From an uncultured Acetatifactor sp. (GTDB taxonomy: Bacteria; Bacillota; Clostridia; Lachnospirales; Lachnospiraceae), in contig CANQOL010000009.1 of the NCBI GenBank assembly GCA_947625475.1, positions 1 to 64,000 of the forward strand: a DNA stretch of 64,000 bases, in the 5' to 3' direction. The translations under genes were made by a program, and so were the position numbers. This document shows, piece by piece, positions 18,485 to 26,014 of this stretch. Every line of letters starts with the position of its first letter. Position 1 is the stretch's first letter. Below the pieces are notes generated by a model. The model was given only the letters and a program-made list of their open reading frames with translations. It ran no database searches and was not told where the DNA came from.

Positions 18485-19468
18485 ATGAAATGGACCAGAT
18501 TTCGGATCAAAACCGCCACCCAGGCGGAGGACATTGTGATCAGCACCCTGTACGATCTGGGACTGGAAGGCGCCCAGATTGAGGATCATGTGCCCCTCAC
18601 AGCCTGGGAGAAGGAGCAGATGTTCGTGGATATCCTGCCGGAGGGGCCGGAGGACGACGGGACGGCTTTCCTGAGCTTTTTTGTGGAGCAGGGGGAGGAC
18701 GGAAGCCTGGAGGTCCAGGGAGAGCGGACGGATGCGGAGACCTTAAAGGGCAGGATCCTGGAAGAGCTGGAGCAGCTCCGCGCGTTTTTGGACATCGGGG
18801 AGGGCTCCGTTGGGGTGGATGAGACTGAGGACCTGGACTGGATCAACAACTGGAAACAGTACTTCCACCAGTTTTACATTGACGATATCCTGGTGATCCC
18901 CTCCTGGGAACAGATAAAACCGGAGGATCAGGCACGGATGGTGCTGCATATCGATCCGGGCACCGCCTTCGGCACCGGCATGCATGAGACCACCCAGCTG
19001 TGCATCCGCCAGCTGCGCAAATATGTGACAAAGGACACGGAGCTTTTGGACGTGGGCACCGGCAGCGGCATCCTGGCGATCCTTGCCCTGATGATGGGCG
19101 CCCGCCATGCGGTGGGGACGGATCTGGATCCCTGCGCGGAGGACGCGGTGGAGAATAACTGCCGGGACAATCAGATCCCCCGGGAGAAATTTGAGATGCT
19201 GATCGGGAACCTGATCACCCAGGAAGAGATCCGGGAGAAGGTGGGATACGGCCGCTACGATGTGGTGACGGCCAATATTCTGGCGGACGTGCTGGTGCCG
19301 TTAACCCCGGTGGCGGTAAGGCACCTGAAAAAGGGCGGCGTCTATATCACCTCCGGTATTATCGACGACAAGGAGCAGACGGTGGTGGAAGCGGTGGAGG
19401 CGGCAGGCCTTCAGGTGCTGGAGATTACCCGGCAGGGGGAGTGGGTGAGCGTCACTGCCAGAAAGTAG
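18485..19468 (+). CDS. prmA: Ribosomal protein L11 methyltransferase PrmA
   Basis: A 327-residue SAM-dependent methyltransferase that trimethylates ribosomal protein L11. An N-terminal L11-recognition domain (MKWTRFRIKTATQAED) is followed by the methyltransferase domain with DPGTAFGTGMHETTQLC, LDVGTGSGILAILALMMGA, GTDLDPCAEDAVENN and VVTANILADVLVPL. The start at 18485 is chosen for AGGGAG 8 nt upstream and family fit. prmA and rsmE often follow dnaJ in Firmicutes heat-shock clusters; here the repeat element intervenes. Confidence 0.95.
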   Translation: MKWTRFRIKTATQAEDIVISTLYDLGLEGAQIEDHVPLTAWEKEQMFVDILPEGPEDDGTAFLSFFVEQGEDGSLEVQGERTDAETLKGRILEELEQLRAFLDIGEGSVGVDETEDLDWINNWKQYFHQFYIDDILVIPSWEQIKPEDQARMVLHIDPGTAFGTGMHETTQLCIRQLRKYVTKDTELLDVGTGSGILAILALMMGARHAVGTDLDPCAEDAVENNCRDNQIPREKFEMLIGNLITQEEIREKVGYGRYDVVTANILADVLVPLTPVAVRHLKKGGVYITSGIIDDKEQTVVEAVEAAGLQVLEITRQGEWVSVTARK

Positions 19469-19474
19469 GAAGCC

Positions 19475-20215
19475 ATGTACCAGTTTTTTGTACAGCCCCA
19501 TCAGATCCAGGGGAAGGAGATCGTGATCCTTGGAAACGATGTGAACCATATCAAAAATGTGCTCCGCATGAAGGAGGGGGATGAGCTCTCCGTCAGGGAC
19601 GGCCGGAGCGGGAGGGAGTACCGCTGTGCCGTGCGTACCCTTGGGGAGGATCGGATTTACTGCGAACTGCGGTTCGTGAAGGAAGAAGGGGTGGAGCTTC
19701 CCTCCCGGGTGTATTTGTTCCAAGGACTGCCCAAGGGGGATAAGATGGAATTTATCGTCCAGAAGGCAGTGGAGCTGGGAGCCTATGAGATCGTGCCCGT
19801 GGCGGCAAAGCGGTGCGTGGTGAAGCTGGATGAGAAAAAAGCCCAGGCTAAGTGCCTGCGCTGGCAGGGGATTGCGGAGGCGGCGGCCAAACAGAGCAGA
19901 CGGGCCGTCCTTCCCGCCGTGCACCCGGTGGTGACCTTTGAAAAGGCTCTGGAGCTGGCCCGGGAGCTGGATGTGAAGCTCATCCCCTATGAGCTGGCGG
20001 AGGACATGTCCAGGACCAGGGAACTCATCGGAGGACTTAAGCCCGGCCGGAGTGTGGGGGTGTTCATCGGGCCGGAGGGCGGCTTTGAGGAAGATGAGAT
20101 CCGGAGGGCGGAGGCGGCGGGAGCGGTTCCCGTCACCCTGGGGAAGCGGATCCTGCGGACGGAGACCGCCGGCATGACCGTGCTCTCCTGGATCCTGTAC
20201 CAGCTGGAAGAGTGA
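19475..20215 (+). CDS. rsmE: 16S rRNA m3U1498 methyltransferase RsmE
   Basis: A 246-residue SPOUT-class methyltransferase that N3-methylates U1498 of 16S rRNA. It has an N-terminal PUA-like domain (NDVNHIKNVLRMKEGDELSVRDG), then QGLPKGDKMEFIVQKAVELG, and the knot-forming cofactor region FIGPEGGFEEDEIRRAEAAG with LGKRILRTETAG. It starts 6 bp after prmA, so the two are cotranscribed. About 160 bp with no recognised gene follow it. Confidence 0.96.
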   Translation: MYQFFVQPHQIQGKEIVILGNDVNHIKNVLRMKEGDELSVRDGRSGREYRCAVRTLGEDRIYCELRFVKEEGVELPSRVYLFQGLPKGDKMEFIVQKAVELGAYEIVPVAAKRCVVKLDEKKAQAKCLRWQGIAEAAAKQSRRAVLPAVHPVVTFEKALELARELDVKLIPYELAEDMSRTRELIGGLKPGRSVGVFIGPEGGFEEDEIRRAEAAGAVPVTLGKRILRTETAGMTVLSWILYQLEE

Positions 20216-20377
20216 GAGACCTCCCCGGAAGAGGTGCGGCTTCTTTTGGCGGCGGCCCTGCGCCCATGCGCAGAAACCCATGGCCTGCATATGATAATAA
20301 AGTAGGAGCTTCTACAGGAAACAAACGGGGTTTTTGCGGAAAAAGGGCAGAGATCACCGAAAAAAGGAGATCATTTC

Positions 20378-21541
20378 ATGGAAGTTTATCTCGATAATTC
20401 CGCCACCACCAGGGTGTTCCCCCAGGTGGCGGAGCTTATGACCAAGATTATGTGCACGGACTACGGAAACCCCTCCAGCCTGCACGCAAAGGGCGTGGCG
20501 GCGGAGCAGTACCTGCGCGGCGCGGGTCAAACCCTCTCCCGCATCCTGAAGGTGAGCGAGAGAGAGCTGCTGTTTACCTCGGGGGGGACGGAATCGGACA
20601 ATCTGGCGCTGGCCGGAGCGGCCCTTGCCCTCAGACGCCAGGGCAATCATATCATCACGACCCAGATCGAGCATCCGGCGGTGCTCCAGACCTGCGCCTA
20701 TCTGGAGGCCAATGGGTTTCGCGTGACCTATCTGCCTGTGGACGGGTACGGGCGGATTCGCCTGGAGGACCTGCAGAGGGCCATGACGCCGGACACCATT
20801 CTGGTGTCCGTGATGCACATCAACAATGAGGTGGGCTCCGTACAGCCCATCGCGGAGGCGGGAGCCCTGATCAGGCGGATGAATCCCCGCACTCTGTTCC
20901 ATGTGGACGCAGTGCAGAGCTTTGGCAAGGAGAGAATTTATCCCAAACGCATGAATGTGGATATGCTCTCCGCCAGCGGCCATAAAATCCACGGGCCCAA
21001 GGGTGTGGGACTGCTCTATGTGGGGGAGCGGGTAAAGCTCCAGCCCATTTTATTCGGGGGCGGCCAGCAGAGGGGCCTGCGCTCCGGCACCGAGAATGTG
21101 CCCGGCATCGCCGGCCTGGCCAGGGCTGCGGAGCTGCTGTACGGGAGCCTGGATGAGGATGTGGAGAGGCTCTACGGCTTAAAGCGCCAGTTTCTGGAGG
21201 GAGTGAGCCGGATTGAGGGGGTGAGGATCAACGGCGTGCCCGAGAGCGGGATCGGGGATTCTGCCCCCCATGTGTGCAGTGTCTCCTTCGGGGGAGTGCG
21301 CAGCGAGGTGCTGCTCCATGCCCTGGAGGAGAAGGGGATTTATGTGTCGGCGGGAAGCGCCTGCTCTGCCCGCAGGCCCCAGCCCTCCGCCGCCTTAAAG
21401 GCCATGGGAATTCCCGGCGAGCTGCTTTCCTCCACCTTAAGATTCAGCTTTTCGGTCTTTACGACCCAGGAAGAAATCTGCTATACTTTACAGCAAATAT
21501 ATTCTTTGATCCCTATGCTCAGAAGGTACACCAGACGCTAG
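20378..21541 (+). CDS. Cysteine desulfurase (IscS/NifS family)
   Basis: A 387-residue PLP enzyme that turns cysteine into alanine and passes on a persulfide sulfur. Motifs are YLDNSATTRVFP, GNPSSLHAKG, FTSGGTESDN, the PLP lysine in SGHKIHGPKGVG and the active-site cysteine in SAGSACSARRPQPS. Directly followed by thiI (24 bp), so it most likely acts as the dedicated sulfur donor for s4U tRNA modification and possibly thiamine synthesis. There is no iscU or IscR-like gene next to it. Confidence 0.95.
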   Translation: MEVYLDNSATTRVFPQVAELMTKIMCTDYGNPSSLHAKGVAAEQYLRGAGQTLSRILKVSERELLFTSGGTESDNLALAGAALALRRQGNHIITTQIEHPAVLQTCAYLEANGFRVTYLPVDGYGRIRLEDLQRAMTPDTILVSVMHINNEVGSVQPIAEAGALIRRMNPRTLFHVDAVQSFGKERIYPKRMNVDMLSASGHKIHGPKGVGLLYVGERVKLQPILFGGGQQRGLRSGTENVPGIAGLARAAELLYGSLDEDVERLYGLKRQFLEGVSRIEGVRINGVPESGIGDSAPHVCSVSFGGVRSEVLLHALEEKGIYVSAGSACSARRPQPSAALKAMGIPGELLSSTLRFSFSVFTTQEEICYTLQQIYSLIPMLRRYTRR

Positions 21542-21565
21542 GGAGGGCAGGAGAGAGGAATTTTT

Positions 21566-22837
21566 ATGTTTACAGCCTTTTTGATTAAATACGCGGAGAT
21601 TGGCATCAAGGGGAAAAACAGGTATCTGTTTGAGGATGCCCTGATCCATCAGATTAAATATGCCCTGAAAAAGTGCGGGGGACGGTATGAGGTGCACAAA
21701 TCCCAGGGGCGCATTTTTGTGGACATCTTGGAAGAGGCCCCTGGGGACACCGCCTCTGGGGAAGCCTGTGGGGAAATCCCTGGGGAGTCCCTTGGGAAAG
21801 CCCCCGGGGGGGCCTATGGGGAATTTGATTTTGATGAGACGGTGGCGGCGCTGAAGACGGTTTTCGGCATCTCCGGAATCTGCCCCGTGGTGTACACAGA
21901 GGACGAGGGCTTTGAGAAGCTGTGCGAAACCGTGATCCGGTATCTGGGCGACGTGTATCCGGACCTGGAGCAGACCTTTAAGGTGAAGGCCAGAAGGGCC
22001 CGCAAGGACTATCCGAAGGATTCCATGACACTGGCCAGTGACCTGGGGGAGGCGATTCTGGAGGCATATCCCCAGATGCGGGTGGATGTGCATGAGCCCC
22101 AGATCCTGCTGAATATAGAGGTGAGGGAGAAAATCTATATCTATTCCATGACGATCCCGGGTCCGGGGGGGATGCCCGTGGGCACCAACGGCAAGGCCAT
22201 GCTACTGCTCTCCGGCGGCATCGACTCCCCGGTGGCGGGGTATATGATTGCCAAGCGCGGAGTCAAGATCGACGCGGTTTATTTCCATGCGCCGCCCTAC
22301 ACCAGCGAGAGGGCCAAACAGAAGGTGGTGGACCTGGCGGCCGCGCTGGCCGGATTTGCCGGCCCGGTGTATCTGCATGTGATCAACTTTACCGATATTC
22401 AGCTCTATATTTACGAGAAGTGTCCCCATGAAGAGCTGACCATCATTATGCGCCGGTACATGATGCGGATCGCGGAGGCCATCGCCGGCCAGACCCAGTG
22501 CCAGGGCCTGGTCACCGGAGAGAGCATCGGCCAGGTGGCTTCCCAGACCATGAGCTCCCTGGCGGCTACCAATGAGGTGTGCCGGATGCCGGTGTACCGG
22601 CCGCTGATCGGCTTTGACAAACAGGAGATTGTGGAGGCGGCCCAGCGGATCGGCACCTTTGAAACCTCCATCCTGCCCTATGAGGACTGCTGTACCATTT
22701 TTGTGGCCAAGCACCCTGTGACCAGGCCCAACGTGGGAATTATCCGCCGTCATGAGCAGAATCTGGCGGAGAAGATCGACGCTCTTGTGGAGGCGGCCCT
22801 GGCCGGCAGAGAGCTGATTGTTGTGGGAAGACAGTAG
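21566..22837 (+). CDS. thiI: tRNA 4-thiouridine synthase ThiI
   Basis: A 423-residue tRNA sulfurtransferase that makes 4-thiouridine at U8. An N-terminal ferredoxin-like/THUMP region (KYAEIGIKGKNR; AGRIFVDI-type segment) precedes the PP-loop ATPase domain LLLSGGIDSPVAGYMIAKRG, with YEDCCTIF toward the C-terminus. No rhodanese extension, as is usual in Firmicutes, so it relies on the upstream desulfurase. A low-complexity Gly/Glu/Pro/Ala insertion (residues ~56-85) interrupts the N-terminal domain and is encoded by imperfect CTGGGGAAA-like repeats. Confidence 0.95.
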   Translation: MFTAFLIKYAEIGIKGKNRYLFEDALIHQIKYALKKCGGRYEVHKSQGRIFVDILEEAPGDTASGEACGEIPGESLGKAPGGAYGEFDFDETVAALKTVFGISGICPVVYTEDEGFEKLCETVIRYLGDVYPDLEQTFKVKARRARKDYPKDSMTLASDLGEAILEAYPQMRVDVHEPQILLNIEVREKIYIYSMTIPGPGGMPVGTNGKAMLLLSGGIDSPVAGYMIAKRGVKIDAVYFHAPPYTSERAKQKVVDLAAALAGFAGPVYLHVINFTDIQLYIYEKCPHEELTIIMRRYMMRIAEAIAGQTQCQGLVTGESIGQVASQTMSSLAATNEVCRMPVYRPLIGFDKQEIVEAAQRIGTFETSILPYEDCCTIFVAKHPVTRPNVGIIRRHEQNLAEKIDALVEAALAGRELIVVGRQ

Positions 22838-22856
22838 GTAGAAGCACCCCTGACGG

Positions 22857-22904
22857 CAAAAAAAGAATGCCCGGAATCCCGCAGGAGCTTCACAGACATT
22901 CTTC
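22857..22904 (-). terminator. Terminator of the HPr-like gene
   Basis: On the minus strand AAGAATG (22896-22902) pairs with CATTCTT (22864-22870) around a GC-rich inner section, followed by a run of seven T. It lies between convergent thiI and the HPr-like gene. Confidence 0.75.
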
Positions 22905-22944
22905 CCGTTTCTCTTTCACAGGGCGGCCGGTGGGCCGGAGCCTC

Positions 22945-23175
22945 TCAGATCAGATAGGGGGCCAGGGCCTCCATCACATCGTCTACATTGTCCTCCACAT
23001 GAATGTTCAGGTCAATGGGCTTGGACAGATCCAGGCTGAAGATTCCCATGATGGACTTTGCGTCGATCACGTACCTGCCGGAGACCAGATCGAAGTCATA
23101 GTCAAATTTTGTCACATCGTTGACAAAGGACTTTACTTTATCGATAGAGTTTAAAGAGATCTGAACGGTTTTCAT
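22945..23175 (-). CDS. HPr-like protein lacking the phosphorylatable histidine
   Basis: A 76-residue protein with the HPr fold pattern. The Ser-46-type segment is retained as AKSIMGIFSLDLSKPIDL (Ser41 here). The His-15 motif (GLHARP-type) is absent: the equivalent region reads SLNSIDKVKSFV, with Lys15. It cannot take part in PTS phosphotransfer via His but could be a regulatory HPr/Crh-like protein modified on serine. It has a GAAGGAGG ribosome site and its own promoter, divergent from mtaB. A canonical HPr lies at 63550-63813. Confidence 0.82.
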   Translation of the reverse strand: MKTVQISLNSIDKVKSFVNDVTKFDYDFDLVSGRYVIDAKSIMGIFSLDLSKPIDLNIHVEDNVDDVMEALAPYLI

Positions 23176-23215
23176 TATATCGCCTCCTTCCTGCTTGTCA
23201 CCACTCTCTGACTCC

Positions 23216-23244
23216 ATGTTACTGTCCCGAGGGGGAAAAGTCAA
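23216..23244 (-). promoter_or_regulatory. Promoter of the HPr-like gene
   Basis: Minus strand: -35 TTGACT (23239-23244), 17-bp spacer, -10 TAACAT (23216-23221), 41 bp before the start codon. Confidence 0.7.
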
Positions 23245-23276
23245 GGAGAAAACAACACAAAAAAAGTGAGGAATCG

Positions 23277-23407
23277 TGTGAAAAATCACACCGATGTGCT
23301 GATTTTTCACAGGAGGATTTGTGCCGGAGCGCCGCAAATTCTCCTGATGGCAGATGAGAAATGGCATTCGCGGATTTCTCATCGCCCCGTCGCGCAAAGC
23401 GCTCCGG
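23277..23407 (+). promoter_or_regulatory. Structured leader upstream of mtaB
   Basis: Three perfect inverted repeats. A 12-bp stem (TGTGAAAAATCA / TGATTTTTCACA, 23277-23288 with 23300-23311). A 9-bp outer stem (CCGGAGCGC / GCGCTCCGG, 23324-23332 with 23399-23407) enclosing a 10-bp hairpin (GATGAGAAAT / ATTTCTCATC, 23353-23362 with 23374-23383). The outer stem ends 3 nt before the mtaB ribosome site. A cis-regulatory RNA or an interspersed repeat are the alternatives. Confidence 0.6.
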
Positions 23408-23420
23408 AATGGAGAATCCT

Positions 23421-24785
23421 ATGAAAAATGTAGCATATCACAATCTGGGCTGTAAGGTGAACACCTACGAGATGGATGTTGTGCTGCAAATGCTCAGGGA
23501 GAAAGGATACCGGATTGTGCCCTTTGATCAGAGGGCGGACATTTATCTGATCAACACCTGCACGGTGACCAATATAGCGGACCGCAAGAGCAGACAGATG
23601 ATCCACCGGGCCAGGGCGCGCAACCCCCAGGCCCTGGTGGTGGCCATGGGCTGCTATGTGCAGACCGGGATGGAAAAGGTGCTGGCGGACGAGGGGGTGG
23701 ACCTGGCCGTGGGCAACAACCGGAAGGGGGATATTGTCTCTCTGCTGGAGAAAAGCCTGCGGGAGAGGGAGCTGGCGTCAGAGGAAAACAGAAGGCCGGA
23801 CAAGACCCTGGGGGGTGCCTCCCTGGCGGATATCTCCCAGATCCGGGAGTATGAGGATATGACCCTGCGGGAGACGGCGGAGCACACCCGGGCCTGCATC
23901 AAGATTCAGGACGGCTGCAATCAGTTCTGCAGCTACTGCATCATCCCCTACGCCAGAGGCAGGGTCAGGAGCCGGGGCAGCCGGGAGATCCTGGAGGAAG
24001 TGAGGGGCCTTTTGCAGGCGGGATACCGGGAGATTGTCCTCACGGGGATCCATATCAGCTCCTTTGGCACGGACCGGGGGCTGGAGGGGGGAGAGGCCCT
24101 GCTGGAGCTGCTGAGGGGCCTGGATGCCCTGGAGGGCCTGGAGCGGATCCGGCTTGGGTCTCTGGAGCCCAGAATCGTGACGCCGGGGTTTGTGTCGGGG
24201 CTGGCGGAAATTTCCCGCCTGTGCCCGCATTTTCACCTCTCTCTCCAGAGCGGCTGCGACGAGACGCTGCGGCGGATGAATAGGAAATACACCTCCGGGC
24301 AATACTATGAGTGCGTGGAGCTGCTGCGGAAGGCCTTCCAAAGGCCGGCCATCACCACGGATGTGATCGCGGGCTTCCCCCAGGAGACGGAGGAGGAGTT
24401 TGAAATTTCCCGGCGCTTCCTGGAAAAGGTGGGCTTTTACGAGATGCACGTATTCCCCTACTCCCGCAGAAAGGGCACTCTGGCGGACGGGATGAGCGGA
24501 CAGGTGCCGGAGGAGGTAAAGGCGCGGCGGACCGGGATCCTTCTGGAGCTTAGGGCCAGGCAGTCCAGGGCATTCCGGGAATACTACATAGGCAGGGAGG
24601 CCCAGGTGCTTTTTGAGGAGGAAAAGAGGGTGGGAGAGCGCCCTTACCGGATCGGGCACACCCCGGATTATGTGAAGGTGGCGCTGCCGGCCGGGGAGGA
24701 TGTGAGAGGGAGGCTTTTGAACGTGCAGGTGCAGGATTTTTTGACGGATGAGATCCTTCTGGCCGATCCCGCATCCGCCCGGTAA
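23421..24785 (+). CDS. mtaB: tRNA t6A37 methylthiotransferase MtaB
   Basis: A 454-residue radical-SAM methylthiotransferase that converts t6A37 to ms2t6A. The N-terminal UPF0004 domain has LGCKVNTYEMD, INTCTVTN and MGCYVQTG (iron-sulfur cysteines). The radical-SAM motif is CNQFCSYCIIPYARG, and a C-terminal TRAM-like domain follows. LGCKVNxYE and overall similarity to B. subtilis YqeV favour MtaB over MiaB. The start at 23421 has GGAG 6 nt upstream; longer in-frame starts fall in the structured leader. Confidence 0.93.
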   Translation: MKNVAYHNLGCKVNTYEMDVVLQMLREKGYRIVPFDQRADIYLINTCTVTNIADRKSRQMIHRARARNPQALVVAMGCYVQTGMEKVLADEGVDLAVGNNRKGDIVSLLEKSLRERELASEENRRPDKTLGGASLADISQIREYEDMTLRETAEHTRACIKIQDGCNQFCSYCIIPYARGRVRSRGSREILEEVRGLLQAGYREIVLTGIHISSFGTDRGLEGGEALLELLRGLDALEGLERIRLGSLEPRIVTPGFVSGLAEISRLCPHFHLSLQSGCDETLRRMNRKYTSGQYYECVELLRKAFQRPAITTDVIAGFPQETEEEFEISRRFLEKVGFYEMHVFPYSRRKGTLADGMSGQVPEEVKARRTGILLELRARQSRAFREYYIGREAQVLFEEEKRVGERPYRIGHTPDYVKVALPAGEDVRGRLLNVQVQDFLTDEILLADPASAR

Positions 24786-24818
24786 ATTTTTGGCGGCAAA
24801 AGGTTTGCAACAATCCCA

Positions 24819-24847
24819 TTGAAATTTCCCGGGAAATGGGGTAATAT
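24819..24847 (+). promoter_or_regulatory. Promoter of ireB
   Basis: -35 TTGAAA (24819-24824), 17-bp spacer, -10 TAATAT (24842-24847), 53 bp before the ireB start. Confidence 0.75.
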
Positions 24848-24899
24848 GAAAGGACAGGAATCTTTTGGGGACCGGCATACATACGGAGGAAGAGGAAAG

Positions 24900-25160
24900 A
24901 TGCGTGATTTAGGGAATACACAATACTTTAAAGTGCAGACAGAACCGGAAACCGGCGCAAAGGTAATCCTTTCCACCGTATACGAGGCTTTGACGGAGAA
25001 AGGCTACAATCCGGTCAGCCAGATCGTGGGATACATTATGAGCGGGGACCCTACCTATATCACCAGCCACAATAACGCCAGGGGGCTGATTATGCGCGTG
25101 GAGCGGGACGAGCTGGTGGAGGAACTGCTCAAGGAGTACATTCGGATCAACCAGTGGTAG
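24900..25160 (+). CDS. ireB: IreB family regulatory protein (UPF0297)
   Basis: An 86-residue UPF0297 protein. The conserved sequence includes [35 protein letters not shown] and [16 protein letters not shown]. In Enterococcus faecalis IreB is a phosphosubstrate of the IreK Ser/Thr kinase and negatively affects cephalosporin resistance. The start follows a GGAGGAAGAGGAAAG region; the upstream in-frame ATG at 24819 overlaps the promoter. The order ireB-ruvX-DUF1292 is conserved across Firmicutes. Confidence 0.95.
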   Translation: MRDLGNTQYFKVQTEPETGAKVILSTVYEALTEKGYNPVSQIVGYIMSGDPTYITSHNNARGLIMRVERDELVEELLKEYIRINQW

Positions 25161-25196
25161 AGGTGCGGATGCGCCGGGCCGGAAGGTGGATAAGGC

Positions 25197-25652
25197 ATGC
25201 GGATCATGGGGCTGGATTTCGGCTCCAGGACAGTGGGAGTGGCGGTCAGCGACCCCCTTCTGATCACTGCCCAGGGGCTGGAGATCATAAGAAGGAAGGA
25301 AGAAAATAAGCTGCGTCAGACCTATGCCCGGATCGAGGCGCTTGTCCTGGAGTATGAGGTGGGAGAGATCGTGGTGGGCCTCCCCCTGCATATGAATGCG
25401 GACCAGGGGGACAGGGCCCAGGCCGCCCGGGAGTTTGCGGACAGGCTGGAGAGAAGGACCGGGCTGCCGGTGCAGCTGTGGGATGAGCGCCTGACTACCG
25501 TGGCGGCGGACAGAGCCATGATGGAGGCGGGGATCCGCAGGGAGCACCGCAGGGACTATGTGGACAGTATCGCGGCGGCGCTGATCCTGCAGGGTTATCT
25601 GGATCTTCGCAGGGAGAGGGCGCACAGCCAGGAGGATGGAGTGAAGCAGTGA
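25197..25652 (+). CDS. ruvX: Putative pre-16S rRNA nuclease / RuvX (YqgF)
   Basis: A 151-residue RNase H-fold nuclease of the YqgF family. Motifs seen are [16 protein letters not shown] (catalytic Asp), [30 protein letters not shown] and a C-terminal [15 protein letters not shown]. Family members process the 5' end of 16S rRNA precursor and were earlier proposed as alternative Holliday junction resolvases. Its stop overlaps the next start by 4 bp. Confidence 0.95.
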   Translation: MRIMGLDFGSRTVGVAVSDPLLITAQGLEIIRRKEENKLRQTYARIEALVLEYEVGEIVVGLPLHMNADQGDRAQAAREFADRLERRTGLPVQLWDERLTTVAADRAMMEAGIRREHRRDYVDSIAAALILQGYLDLRRERAHSQEDGVKQ

Positions 25653-25915
25653 AAGGGCCGGAGAAGATAACATTCAGACCTGAGGGGGAGGACCCTGTAG
25701 ATTTTTATGTGCTGGAGCAGACACGGATCGGCGGGTACAATTATATTCTGGTGACGGACCAGGAGGGCGACGGGGAGGCTATGATCCTGAAGGATCTGTC
25801 CCGGGACGGAGAGGAAGAAGGACTCTACGCGGTTGTGACCGGGGACGAAGAGCTGAGTGCGGTGGCCGGTGTGTTTGAGAACATGCTGGAGGATGTGGAT
25901 CTGGTGACGGAGTAA
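25649..25915 (+). CDS. DUF1292 family protein (YrzB-like)
   Basis: An 88-residue acidic protein of the DUF1292 family, function unknown. It shows the family pattern of a short beta-rich domain ([19 protein letters not shown]...EAMILKD) and an acidic C-terminus with [10 protein letters not shown]. Translationally coupled to ruvX through a 4-bp overlap; the ireB-ruvX-DUF1292 trio is conserved in Firmicutes. Confidence 0.9.
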   Translation: MKGPEKITFRPEGEDPVDFYVLEQTRIGGYNYILVTDQEGDGEAMILKDLSRDGEEEGLYAVVTGDEELSAVAGVFENMLEDVDLVTE

Positions 25916-26014
25916 ATGTCAATCTGCCCGAGGGACGGGATCCGGGCAGGAACAGAAACAAGGAAATGATGCGTAAGCGCCCGAAAGGCGCAGAGAGATT
26001 TGGAGGAAATCTGA

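Noticed and set aside
23289..23307. Shared motif GATGTGCTGATTTTT here and at 63852-63866
   Set aside because: The match is confined to a terminator-like end and is probably coincidental; at 63.8 kb it is simply the ptsH terminator.
23421..24785. MiaB (i6A methylthiotransferase)
   Set aside because: The N-terminal LGCKVNTYE pattern and overall sequence agree better with the MtaB/YqeV group.
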